The translations under genes were made by a program, and so were the position numbers. Of a DNA stretch of 64,000 nucleotides, positions 50,910-59,937 are shown one piece after another. The DNA is from an uncultured Bacteroidales bacterium (GTDB taxonomy: Bacteria > Bacteroidota > Bacteroidia > Bacteroidales > Muribaculaceae): positions 44,516 through 108,515 of the forward strand of contig UQMZ01000006.1 in NCBI GenBank assembly GCA_900542185.1, written 5' to 3'. Position 1 is the first letter of the stretch. The number at the start of each line of letters is the position of its first letter. The notes beneath the pieces were generated by a model. The model saw only the letters and a list, made by a program, of their open reading frames with translations, was not told the DNA's origin and did not search any database.

Positions 50910-52793
50910 TTAATATTTGTGATAGGGTTCCGACATCATGTGAAGCGTGCGGGGAATCCAGACTCTGTATCTTTCCTTCGGATTCCAGTCGTTGCCGGCA
51001 GAGCCGAAGTCACAGAATTTCACGATCTTTCCCTTCTTGTTTTCCGGATCCTCAAGATCCGTGCCCAGCACTGCCGGCACATCCATCTCTATCCAGGCGA
51101 ATGAACCTGCGGGATTCTCCGTCAGCGTGGCGGCGACCACACCCTTTTCATTGCATTGTATCACCGCGCATTCGTCTACATCCCCGTCGCCGTATCGGCT
51201 GTCCCGCGCCATCACCAAAGGTCCGTGGACCAGAGCCTGATGTCGGTCGAACTCCTCTACTTTCGTCTTTATATTGAAATCTGCGGATATTCTGTCGCCC
51301 TTGCTCCATTTCCTGCGCAGCATGGCGTATCCACCTTTGGCAATGTCTTCCACCGGCTCGCCGTTTACAGTCACAGCGCAACTGTCCGCCCATAGCGGAA
51401 TCCGGAGCGCCACCGTGAATTCTCCGCTCCTGCGCGGATCCACAGCTATCTCCACTTTGCCGTCGACAGGATAGCGTGTCGACGTGTGCAGACGCACTTC
51501 ATTATTCCCGATCCTGACCCCTGCATCGGAATCAAGATAAAGGTTCACGTATATCCTATCGCCTTCACTCTGATATGCCGTTGCCGGAATCAAAGCAAAC
51601 GCACGGGGGCCGTTGGCATTGCAGCAGTTGATATGTATGCCGCATTGCTCCTCTCCCTCCTGGCGGCGTCCTTCGAGAGGACTGTATTTGGAAATCTGCG
51701 AGCCGTCGCACTTCATGGATGCCATCAGGGCGTTATACATGGTGCGCTCGAATTCATCGGCATACAGCGCGTTGCGGGTATGACGCAAAAGCCGCGAGCA
51801 GAGCTGCATCCACGTGAACGTGACGCAGGTCTCCATTGTGTGATACGCAGGCACTGTCTGAAGGCGCTTCCCTTCATACCAGCATTCGAATGCGGCCCCC
51901 GAGCCTGCAATATTGATTTCATCGGCGAGTATGGACGCCACCGTGCGCTCCGTAGCCTCAAGATACTGCGGATTATCCAATACTCTTCCAAGTTCCGTCA
52001 ATCCTTCATAGCACGACATCATCTCGTATGCCTTCTGGCCATTGTCATAGCTCCACCATGTCCCGGGATAAGGCGACCGGCGGCTCACCGGCACATTGCC
52101 AAGTGCCTTGCTCACAAGCTGCGACCTCCCTTCTTTCTCGATATTCCCTACAATATCCCTGGCAAAATCAAGATACCGTTTTTCTCCCGTGGCTTCATAG
52201 AGCATCACCACCGGTTCGAGCACGGAACAGCTTGCCATGCCGAAGTAACTTCCGGTGGCTGCAATGTCTGTGCCTGTCTGCTTAAGTTCGGTAATCAGGT
52301 GGTCGATAAGACGGCTGCAGCAATCCAGCGCACGCTTGTCGCCACTTATCCTATGATAAGCCAGCAGGGCTAGAGCGGTATATTTTCTGCCCCATATATC
52401 CCAGTTGGAGAGATGCGCTTCAGGCGCATAGTTGCCGATATAACCGTCGGGAAGCTGAGTAGCCATAAGTTTCTCCGCAGCTTCCCTGACCTTACGGAAA
52501 AGTTCTTCATCGCCGGTATATTCATACGAAGCCACAGCCCCGAGCATCCATTTGCCGAGGAACTCCGATTGCCAGAGCCATGTCTCGGTCTGATGCCTGA
52601 ACGGCTCCACAAGCTCCTCCACATCCTGAGTCTTCACACGCCCGTCGATACACGCACGGATACGCTCCCCTACATATCCCCGCACCTCCACTTCCGGAGA
52701 CGTGCTCCCTGCGGGACATGTCTGCCGCGGAGCTGCGCCGGCAACAGCCGGCGTAAGCCCCGTCAGCAGCAATATGTATAACAGTTGTCGCAT
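50910..52793 (-). CDS. GH127-type beta-L-arabinofuranosidase
   Basis: A 627-residue exported enzyme with signal peptide MRQLLYILLLTGLTPAVAGA. It has the (alpha/alpha)6 barrel of the DUF1680/GH127 group: ETWLWQSEFLGKWMLGAVAS, NWDIWGRKYTALALLAYH, AFECWYEGKRLQTVPAYHTM, ETCVTFTWMQLCSRLL and CGIHINCCNANGPRAFALIP. The Glu and clustered Cys residues fit the zinc-cysteine catalytic site of GH127. It releases beta-L-arabinofuranose, or a related sugar in sister families such as GH146. Arabinose and rhamnose together point to pectic side chains or plant glycoproteins/glycosides. Confidence 0.88.
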   Translation of the reverse strand: MRQLLYILLLTGLTPAVAGAAPRQTCPAGSTSPEVEVRGYVGERIRACIDGRVKTQDVEELVEPFRHQTETWLWQSEFLGKWMLGAVASYEYTGDEELFRKVREAAEKLMATQLPDGYIGNYAPEAHLSNWDIWGRKYTALALLAYHRISGDKRALDCCSRLIDHLITELKQTGTDIAATGSYFGMASCSVLEPVVMLYEATGEKRYLDFARDIVGNIEKEGRSQLVSKALGNVPVSRRSPYPGTWWSYDNGQKAYEMMSCYEGLTELGRVLDNPQYLEATERTVASILADEINIAGSGAAFECWYEGKRLQTVPAYHTMETCVTFTWMQLCSRLLRHTRNALYADEFERTMYNALMASMKCDGSQISKYSPLEGRRQEGEEQCGIHINCCNANGPRAFALIPATAYQSEGDRIYVNLYLDSDAGVRIGNNEVRLHTSTRYPVDGKVEIAVDPRRSGEFTVALRIPLWADSCAVTVNGEPVEDIAKGGYAMLRRKWSKGDRISADFNIKTKVEEFDRHQALVHGPLVMARDSRYGDGDVDECAVIQCNEKGVVAATLTENPAGSFAWIEMDVPAVLGTDLEDPENKKGKIVKFCDFGSAGNDWNPKERYRVWIPRTLHMMSEPYHKY

Positions 52794-52809
52794 AGCCGAT
52801 CGATAGAGT

Positions 52810-54225
52810 TTATTCCACAGTCACATTGCTGACAAATCCGTTGGTCTTTATTTCCGACATGCCGGTAATCTTGGTTCCGTTGACATAATAGTCTTTAATC
52901 TTGATATCGGACACCATGTGGTTTCCGTCATATCCGGCGAGAACGACACCCGTATGGTTCGGACCCAGACAGCGGATATTGGTGAACGTCACATTCTTGA
53001 TGCTGCCGCGGATATTGTCCGTGCTCCAGCTTGTGCCGTAGACTCCGAGATCGATTGTCCGGCCCCATCCGATTGTATTCATCGGCTCCCCTTCGAGAGT
53101 GGCGCGTTCTTTAATCACCTCCTCTATGGAGATATTCTCGAAATGCACATCCTCAATGCGGCCGCGGTCGCCGTTCTGCATTGACAGCGCGGTGAAGGTG
53201 AAATGAGGAATATAACAATTGGTGACACGCACGTCGCGGATTACGTCTACCACCGTCTCCGCACCGAATTCAACCGCCTTGCCCCAGTCGTTCCAGAGCA
53301 CGCAGTTGTCAATGCGTATATTCTCCATCAGTTTACCCTTGTCATAGACGTACGCCTGGCCTTTCATGGCGATACAATCGTCGAAGGCACGGATGAAGCA
53401 GTTTTTCACATTGATGTTACGGCTGTTGCAGATATCGATACCGTCGGCATTGTAGCGCCAGAAGCCTACGCACTTCACATTGTCATAAGTCACGCCGTTG
53501 CAGAGCGTGGGAACAATTGCCCAGCCGGTCGGGTCGCGCACCACAATTCCCTCCACAAGAGCATTCGTGCAACTGTTGAAGGCGATGATAGGGCCTTTGC
53601 CGGCACGGCTGCCGTCAAGGATGCCTTTTCCTATGATCTTGATGTCATTGGCGTTGTCACTCTTCACTATACCGTAAACCACAGCGCCTTCGTCAATATA
53701 CATAGTCTCGCCGCTGCGCAGCTGGATCTCTCCCGCCTCATGTTCGCCGGGGCCATAGTAATAGCGCGCGTTTTCAGGTTTGGGCACACTCAGCTCTTTC
53801 GGATTGGCAAAAAGATGGAGAGCCTCATGATGCGTGCCTCCGAACTCCACAACTATCTGACAGGGCTTTGTCAGTTTGAGTTCCACTGTATTGCCGTTCA
53901 CTGTCGGTGTGATGCCGTATTCCTGCGGACGGACCATGACCTGACCGACCGCAGTCGGAGCGGTGATCTTTATCGTCTGGTCATCATCATAATCAAAATA
54001 TGCGAAGTGTGCGATCTCTGTCTGGCTTGTAGGACGCTGAAAACCTTTGTATGTCTCGTTCTGGGGATATTTTGACACACGGGCATCGTAGACGGTTACA
54101 TCCTGTCCTCCGACTTCCACCTTCATTTCGCCGCCGGTTACATCACCAGGGGCTTCAGGCCCTTTGCTCTCGCAACTTATGAACGGAAGACAGGCAAGGG
54201 CTACAAGAGCGATTCTGATATTCAT
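52810..54225 (-). CDS. GH28-like right-handed beta-helix lipoprotein hydrolase
   Basis: A 471-residue lipoprotein with signal MNIRIALVALACLPFISC and lipid-anchor Cys before ESKGPEAPG; the start at 54225 is preferred to the upstream in-frame Met at 54270. After an N-terminal sandwich (QTEIAHFAYFDYDDDQTIKI) comes a parallel beta-helix: IKIIGKGILDGSRAGKGPI, YNADGIDICNSRNINVKNCF, IRAFDDCIAMKG and NCVLWNDWGKAVEFGAE. NADGID and (A)FDDCIAMKG correspond to NTDGID and GDDCIAIK of GH28 pectinases, with Phe in place of the usual Gly before the Asp pair. It probably cleaves galacturonan, rhamnogalacturonan or a related chain at the surface. Confidence 0.82.
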   Translation of the reverse strand: MNIRIALVALACLPFISCESKGPEAPGDVTGGEMKVEVGGQDVTVYDARVSKYPQNETYKGFQRPTSQTEIAHFAYFDYDDDQTIKITAPTAVGQVMVRPQEYGITPTVNGNTVELKLTKPCQIVVEFGGTHHEALHLFANPKELSVPKPENARYYYGPGEHEAGEIQLRSGETMYIDEGAVVYGIVKSDNANDIKIIGKGILDGSRAGKGPIIAFNSCTNALVEGIVVRDPTGWAIVPTLCNGVTYDNVKCVGFWRYNADGIDICNSRNINVKNCFIRAFDDCIAMKGQAYVYDKGKLMENIRIDNCVLWNDWGKAVEFGAETVVDVIRDVRVTNCYIPHFTFTALSMQNGDRGRIEDVHFENISIEEVIKERATLEGEPMNTIGWGRTIDLGVYGTSWSTDNIRGSIKNVTFTNIRCLGPNHTGVVLAGYDGNHMVSDIKIKDYYVNGTKITGMSEIKTNGFVSNVTVE

Positions 54226-54326
54226 CTTGGTTCTTATTATTAATTTGTTTTTGATACTTCCGGCATACAATCATGCAGGCCGGAGACATCCGGAGCTGAT
54301 CCGTAACAACCCCGGATGTCATTGGA

Positions 54327-56189
54327 TTAATAACCCGGATTCTCGACGAGGTTCGGATTGTTACCGGTACGACCTCCTGTAATCGGCAGATAGTATGCCC
54401 GCTCCTGGAATTGCGGACGATTGGTCTGACCGTCGACATTCTCAAGAATCTCAACTTTATATTTCACCACATTGGGATCCCTGTTATAGATGCGGATATA
54501 ACGTATTCCGGAGAGAGGTTTCGAAAGCTCGGTGGTGGCGATGCGCCATCTGCGCACATCCCAGTAGCGATGACCTTCGAATGCCAGCTCGACCTTACGC
54601 TCATGGCGTATGGCATCCATATCTATGCTTGTCTTCTTGGCTATGCCGGCGCGCTGGCGAATCTCGTTGACGGCATCGAGAGCCGTCCTGGTGTCACCGA
54701 TCTCATAGGCAGCCTCGGCAAGATTGAGAAGAATCTCGCCATAACGGAATATCACATAATCCGTGCTTGAATAGCCCGGGAACTGCATGTTGTTGCAATT
54801 TTCGTCAAGATATTTCATCACACCGAATCCGGTGCCGAATGTATTGTCCACGGTCTGGTTGCCCTGAAGAGGAATCCCCTGGAAGGAATCGTTACCTGTC
54901 AGGATTTTCGAACCTACGAGCACTCCATTGTGGAAATCAATCTTGGAGCCTTTCCACTCTGTGTCCTGAGTATAGATGGTTGCGAAGAAACGAGGATCCT
55001 TGTTGGCCCAGAGACCCTCTTTGGCACCTTCCATGAGCCATTCCTGACTCATCAGCCACTGACGGTTCTCGATCTTGCCCGGTCTGCCGTCGGTATATTC
55101 GAATTCCTCTGCCATCTCGAAATATGGAGCATCCTTGTTGCCGGCATTCCAGGACTGAGGTTTCGGGCATTGCGCGAAGTCATAACCCCAGCAGCATCCG
55201 CCGCTGTATTCGCCGGAGTTGATTGATGCGGGGGAATTGTCGTGATGACGCGCCATGATGACCTCGTTGTTGTTCTTCACCAGGAATATATTCTTGAAGT
55301 TCTGCACCTTGTCGGGATCACTGTCGTAGAGGCTGAAATGCAGCCCGATCTCTTTCGATGCCTTGTATGATTTCTGGAAATATTCGCGTGCCTGATCCTG
55401 CGGGATTCCGAGAAGGCCGTTCAGCTGCACATTGCCATACTTGGCGATACTGCCGGCATAGAGAGCCGCACGGCTTATAAGCGCAAGTGCCGCATAACGT
55501 GTGGGACGTCCCGAGACTGCATTGTTTACGTTGGGAAGATCGCCGCTGTCGACGATATCCTGAAGCTCTGAGAGCACGAAGTCATAAATCTCCTTTTCCG
55601 AATTCCGCTCCCTGTACAGCTCCTCGTAAGGGTCATCAATATTCTGGACTCTTGTGATCAGAGGCACACCGCCGTAACGCTTCACCATCGCGAAATAGTT
55701 GTATGCCCTGAGGAAACGGGCCTCAGCCACGCGCTGCGCGCGCAGATCGCCGTCGATGGGCGAGTCGGGTACGCGATCGATGAATTCATTGAGCATACGG
55801 ATCACGGTGTAGGAACGTTCCCACCATTCGAGCAGTCCGCCACCCGAGTCGATACCGCCGGCCTTGAAACGATCCACCGCCTCTGTGTTGTATTTCCAGT
55901 GAGCCATCGCCTCATCAGCGATCTCATTGATCCAGAATACTCCCATTCCCGTGGAGCTCTGCCAGAAATTATCCGAACCACCCGAGAAAAACTGAGGAGC
56001 ATCGTTCTCAAACACCGATGTCTGGTAATAACACTCCGTGAGGTAGCCGTCGATAAGATCCGGATCACTCCATACCGCCTTATCAGTGATAATGTCGAGT
56101 GGCTCTTTGTCAAGCGTGTCGCAGGATGCAGCGGCAAACGCCAGAGCGCACACCCCCGTCATTATTATTTTATTATATCTTTTCATCAT
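54327..56189 (-). CDS. SusD-family outer-membrane glycan-binding lipoprotein
   Basis: A 620-residue lipoprotein: MKRYNKIIMTGVCALAFAAASC with lipid-anchor Cys, then DTLDKEPLDIITDKAVWSD typical of SusD starts. Helical TPR region: RVAEARFLRAYNYFAMVKRYGG and TRYAALALISRAALYAGSIA. C-terminal: GEILLNLAEAAYEIGDTRTA, LDAVNEIRQRAGI and RKVELAFEGHRYWDVRRWR, all hallmark RagB/SusD segments. It pairs with the SusC gene 48 bp upstream to capture oligosaccharides, and is followed after 101 bp by the GH28-like lipoprotein. Confidence 0.95.
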   Translation of the reverse strand: MMKRYNKIIMTGVCALAFAAASCDTLDKEPLDIITDKAVWSDPDLIDGYLTECYYQTSVFENDAPQFFSGGSDNFWQSSTGMGVFWINEIADEAMAHWKYNTEAVDRFKAGGIDSGGGLLEWWERSYTVIRMLNEFIDRVPDSPIDGDLRAQRVAEARFLRAYNYFAMVKRYGGVPLITRVQNIDDPYEELYRERNSEKEIYDFVLSELQDIVDSGDLPNVNNAVSGRPTRYAALALISRAALYAGSIAKYGNVQLNGLLGIPQDQAREYFQKSYKASKEIGLHFSLYDSDPDKVQNFKNIFLVKNNNEVIMARHHDNSPASINSGEYSGGCCWGYDFAQCPKPQSWNAGNKDAPYFEMAEEFEYTDGRPGKIENRQWLMSQEWLMEGAKEGLWANKDPRFFATIYTQDTEWKGSKIDFHNGVLVGSKILTGNDSFQGIPLQGNQTVDNTFGTGFGVMKYLDENCNNMQFPGYSSTDYVIFRYGEILLNLAEAAYEIGDTRTALDAVNEIRQRAGIAKKTSIDMDAIRHERKVELAFEGHRYWDVRRWRIATTELSKPLSGIRYIRIYNRDPNVVKYKVEILENVDGQTNRPQFQERAYYLPITGGRTGNNPNLVENPGY

Positions 56190-56237
56190 ATTTTCTTTAT
56201 TTGAAACTGATTTCTTTCCGATAATTCTACTGCTTGT

Positions 56238-59200
56238 TTAGAAAGAAACATTAAGTCCTACGCTGAGTGTGCGCTGCTGCGGATAGTAGCATCCCACATT
56301 GGCGGCTTCCGGGTCGATACCGTACTTCGCAAGACGATTGATCGTAAAGAGGTTCGTTCCGGAGAAATAAATCCTCACTGCGCTCAATCGGATCTTATGA
56401 AGGATCTTGGCCGGAAGGTTATAACCTACAGAAGCCGTTTTGAGTCGAAGGTATCCGGCACGTTTCGAATAGAAGTCGGAGAACCATTTGTTGCTCTCTG
56501 CTCCGCCGAGGCGTGCAAATTCGGCATCGGGATTATCCTCGGTCCATCTGTTCTTGTAAAGAGTCGTCGAATAGTTGTCGCTCTGCACAAACTGGTTGTA
56601 TCCGAAGGCTCCCTGGAAGAGAGCGCTGAGATCGAATCCTTTATATGCGAGGTTGATGTTGAAGCCGTACATCCAGTGTGGTGTGCCGCCCTGACCTATC
56701 TCCACCTGGTCGCGCCAGTTGATGATGCCGTCGTCGTTGATATCCTTATATTTCACATCACCCGGACGCAGCGAAGCGTTGCCCCCCAGTGATTCATATA
56801 TAGGAGCGTCAAGAATCTCGTCCATGCTCTTGAAAAGTCCATCGGAAAGATATCCGAACTGAACGTCGGTCCATCTGCCGGTGCTCAGATAAATGCGGCG
56901 TCGGTCGGGATCCGTCTCGTCGGCCTCCTCGAGATATGTCCATTTGGAACGTGTCCAGGAAATGTTCGCGCTGACATCGTAGGTAAGTCCTTCCCAGAAA
57001 CCGGCCGTTCCGACACGAAGCTCAAAGCCCCGGTTGTCAAGGCTGTTGAGGTTTTCCGCCGGCAGACCGGCGCCGAATGATGACGGCAACGACGCGAGGC
57101 GTGTCCCGGGAATACCTGTGCGCTTACGGTAGAAACCGTCAACCTCTCCATAGAGCGCTCTGTTCCAGAACGAGAAGTCGATACCGACATTGGCTATTTT
57201 CACGCGCTCCCATGTAAGGTTAGGGTTGGCGATGCCACGGGAAACGAGGCCCTGTGACGGTTCGCCGTCAAGAATTATAAAGTGTCCCAGGTTGTAGCCG
57301 GCAAGATACTGGAAGTTACCCACGCCGTCGTTACCCGACTGACCATAGCTGGCACGGATCTTCAGGTTGTCCATGAATTCTGCCTCACGCATGAAGTTTT
57401 CTTTGCTGATGACCCAGCCCACGGACACGGAGGGGAAGTATCCCCAGCGCTTGCCGGGAGGGAACTTTGCGGAAGCATCCGCACGGAAGATACCCTGAAA
57501 CAGATACTTGTCTTTATAGCTGTAGTTTACACGAGCTATGAAACTCTCGCGTCCCATCTCGGAAGATGTGCCGTCGTTGGTCATGCCTTCGGAGCTTCCG
57601 GCAAACATCTCCTCGATCGATGAGGTGAGGAAGTTCTTTCTGCCTGCCCTGAGATTGGTGGCCGAGGTGTTGATGATCTCGAAGAGAGCCATTGCCGACA
57701 CGCGATGGTCGTTGAAGAGATTGTCGTAGCTCAGCGAATACTGCTGGGTGAATGTGGAGGCGCGTGCCGTCTCTTCGTTCAGCTGGGCCTTTGTGCCGTT
57801 GAATGTACCGGCAAGTGTGTAAACGTCGGTAGAGGGATCATACGTATAGAGGTTCACCGGCTTGCAGAATGTCTTGCCGAACATGTTCTCCTTTCTTACG
57901 CTCTCGAATACGCGCAGTGCAAGTCCGGGCACATATTTGAAACGATAATCGAGAGCGGCTGTGGCGTGAAGGTTTTCGTTTTTTGTGTCGGAATATCCGC
58001 TGAGTTCGCGGTTGGAGCTGACATGGATACCGCCTGTTCCGGCACCGAAAGCGTACGGAGTTTTTGTCGGATCAGGGAAATGGGCGGCATAATAGGGATT
58101 GGTGTTCCAATAGTCCTGCCACATGTTCGTGTTGCCCGGAGCCATGCTTCGTGTCGCATAGTTGCGGTTTTCCTGTGAATACGCTATGTCCACATGCAGC
58201 GTCATGTTGCTGAATATCTTCAGGTCGGCGTTGCTCTGGAAGTTGAAACGTTCGTAACCGCCGCCATGCTTCTTGATCATGGTCTGCTGGTTGAGGTATC
58301 CGAAGAAACCGTAGTATTTCACAGTCTCGTTACCGCCGCGCACCGATACGTTGTGCTGCATTTCGGGAGCCCAGTCACGGATCACTTCCTTATACCAGTC
58401 GGTGTTGGGATATGCGGGGTCCGTACCTTCATAATATTTCTGTATTGCCTCCAGAGTGAAGGGAGCGTCTGTCTCCGGCTTTCCGGACTGAATCCATGCC
58501 TCGCGCTCCATCTCCGCGCGCTGTCCGGCGTTGGCGGGTTTCAGCATTTCGGTAGCTCCCTGCCACGAGAATGTGCTGTTGAGGGTCACTGTCGGTTTCT
58601 GGACCACACCACGCTTGGTGGTGACCAGGAGAACTCCGTTACCGGCACGGGCGCCATAAATAGAAGCGGCGCCATCCTTAAGGATCGACACTGATTCAAT
58701 CTGGTTCGTGTCGATATTGTCGAGACTTGACTCCACTCCGTCGACGATGACCAGCGCGTCGCCGAAGCCTCGGATGTTGAGCGATGCGGAGCTGCTTCCG
58801 GGCTGACCGTTGTTCTGCACGGCGATAAGACCGGGAAGACGGCCCGCAAGTCCTGCCGAAACATTAGGCAGAGGAGCCACTGTCAGTTCATCCGACTTGA
58901 CTGACGAGATCGATCCTGTCAAGGCCTCCTTGCGCTGCGTGCCGTAGCCGACAACCACGAGGTCGCTCAGAGTGGTGTTGTCCATGACCATATTCACATT
59001 CAGCTCTTTGCGGTCGCCGACAGATTCAGTTTTCTTTTTATAGCCTACATAGGAAAACTGAAGTTTCGTGCCTTTGCTCACTCCGATTTCATAATTGCCG
59101 TCAAGGTCGGTCACCGCGCCGCGGTTCTCCCCCTCTGCAAGCACGCTCACGCCCACAAGAGGTTCCTGCGTCTCGCTGTCGAGCACTTTCCCTTTCAGCA

Positions 59201-59600
59201 TTCTGTCGGGAGCCGTTTCCCTGGGGGATACCGATGCGCTTTTCTTCGCGCTTTTGCCTGACAGCGAAATCTGGTTGCCCGAGATGCTGTATTTGACTCC
59301 GGTATCTTTGAACATCTGATCGAGGACCACGGTAACGGGTTTGTTCTTCACTGACACGCTGACCTTGCGGTCGGTGTCGATTGTGCCGCTCGAATAGAAA
59401 AAGACATAATCACTCTTTTTCTCAATGTAGTTGAGCACTTCCTTGACAGTCTTGTTGCGCATTTCGACTGTCAATGTCTTTCCCGGGGCTCCCGCATTTT
59501 CTTTCGCAGCAAATGAACTCAGCGAAAGGAAACAGAATGCCACAAGGAATAATAGACGCACGATTTTGGTCATCGTGAATATTCCGCTAATATTTTTCAT
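56238..59600 (-). CDS. SusC-family TonB-dependent transporter with STN signalling domain
   Basis: A 1120-residue transporter. I use the Met at 59600 (MKNISGIFTMTKIVRLLFLV); 59573 is also possible. After the signal peptide comes a secretin/TonB N-terminal (STN) domain (LTVEMRNKTVKEVLNYIEKK, GVKYSISGNQISLSG), the domain that contacts FecR-type anti-sigma factors. Then a carboxypeptidase-like domain (KGKVLDSETQEPLVGVSV), a TonB-box region (TTLSDLVVVGYGTQRKEALT), the plug (GLAGRLPGLIAVQNNGQPGS, ILKDGAASIYGARAGNGVLL) and the barrel ending RTLSVGLNVSF. The STN domain and the upstream FecR gene indicate substrate-induced trans-envelope signalling as well as import. Confidence 0.95.
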   Translation of the reverse strand: MKNISGIFTMTKIVRLLFLVAFCFLSLSSFAAKENAGAPGKTLTVEMRNKTVKEVLNYIEKKSDYVFFYSSGTIDTDRKVSVSVKNKPVTVVLDQMFKDTGVKYSISGNQISLSGKSAKKSASVSPRETAPDRMLKGKVLDSETQEPLVGVSVLAEGENRGAVTDLDGNYEIGVSKGTKLQFSYVGYKKKTESVGDRKELNVNMVMDNTTLSDLVVVGYGTQRKEALTGSISSVKSDELTVAPLPNVSAGLAGRLPGLIAVQNNGQPGSSSASLNIRGFGDALVIVDGVESSLDNIDTNQIESVSILKDGAASIYGARAGNGVLLVTTKRGVVQKPTVTLNSTFSWQGATEMLKPANAGQRAEMEREAWIQSGKPETDAPFTLEAIQKYYEGTDPAYPNTDWYKEVIRDWAPEMQHNVSVRGGNETVKYYGFFGYLNQQTMIKKHGGGYERFNFQSNADLKIFSNMTLHVDIAYSQENRNYATRSMAPGNTNMWQDYWNTNPYYAAHFPDPTKTPYAFGAGTGGIHVSSNRELSGYSDTKNENLHATAALDYRFKYVPGLALRVFESVRKENMFGKTFCKPVNLYTYDPSTDVYTLAGTFNGTKAQLNEETARASTFTQQYSLSYDNLFNDHRVSAMALFEIINTSATNLRAGRKNFLTSSIEEMFAGSSEGMTNDGTSSEMGRESFIARVNYSYKDKYLFQGIFRADASAKFPPGKRWGYFPSVSVGWVISKENFMREAEFMDNLKIRASYGQSGNDGVGNFQYLAGYNLGHFIILDGEPSQGLVSRGIANPNLTWERVKIANVGIDFSFWNRALYGEVDGFYRKRTGIPGTRLASLPSSFGAGLPAENLNSLDNRGFELRVGTAGFWEGLTYDVSANISWTRSKWTYLEEADETDPDRRRIYLSTGRWTDVQFGYLSDGLFKSMDEILDAPIYESLGGNASLRPGDVKYKDINDDGIINWRDQVEIGQGGTPHWMYGFNINLAYKGFDLSALFQGAFGYNQFVQSDNYSTTLYKNRWTEDNPDAEFARLGGAESNKWFSDFYSKRAGYLRLKTASVGYNLPAKILHKIRLSAVRIYFSGTNLFTINRLAKYGIDPEAANVGCYYPQQRTLSVGLNVSF

Positions 59601-59648
59601 ATAATAGCATTGAGTTGTTAGAAATTGTTTTAATGATATCAAGGCCCC

Positions 59649-59681
59649 GACCCCTTCTCTCCAGACATCAAGGAGGGGGTC
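59649..59681 (-). promoter_or_regulatory. Hairpin in the susC leader
   Basis: GACCCC (59649-59654) pairs with GGGGTC (59676-59681), with inner CTCC/GGAG pairing, about 50 nt before the susC start. Possible translational control or stability element. Confidence 0.35.
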
Positions 59682-59864
59682 CCGGAACTGCTTTATTTAT
59701 TTCAGAGGATACTGCGACGTCTTCCCGGAAGTAAATTTCAACAGTTGCTTAAAGCCGAAGGATGTGTGCACGGACTGCTTTTGCGGAATCTGTTCCGTTT
59801 CAGAAGATTGGGTATTCTTATTCCGACATGTCGAGAGTTTTTTACGGTAAGGTTAATATCAGTT

Positions 59865-59930
59865 GTTATTGTTATTGTTATTGTTATTGTTATTGTTATT
59901 GTTGTTGTCGCTGTTGTCGCTGTTGTCGCT
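59865..59930 (+). repeat. Simple-sequence tract between fecR and susC
   Basis: Six copies of GTTATT (59865-59900), a GTT, then three copies of GTTGTCGCT (59904-59930). It begins 7 bp beyond the fecR stop codon in the fecR-susC gap (59601-59937). Such tracts can change length by slippage. Confidence 0.85.
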
Positions 59931-59937
59931 GTTGTCA

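Noticed and set aside
59865..59930. CRISPR-like repeats
   Set aside because: Units are 6-9 bp with no spacers and no cas genes nearby; it is a simple-sequence tract.
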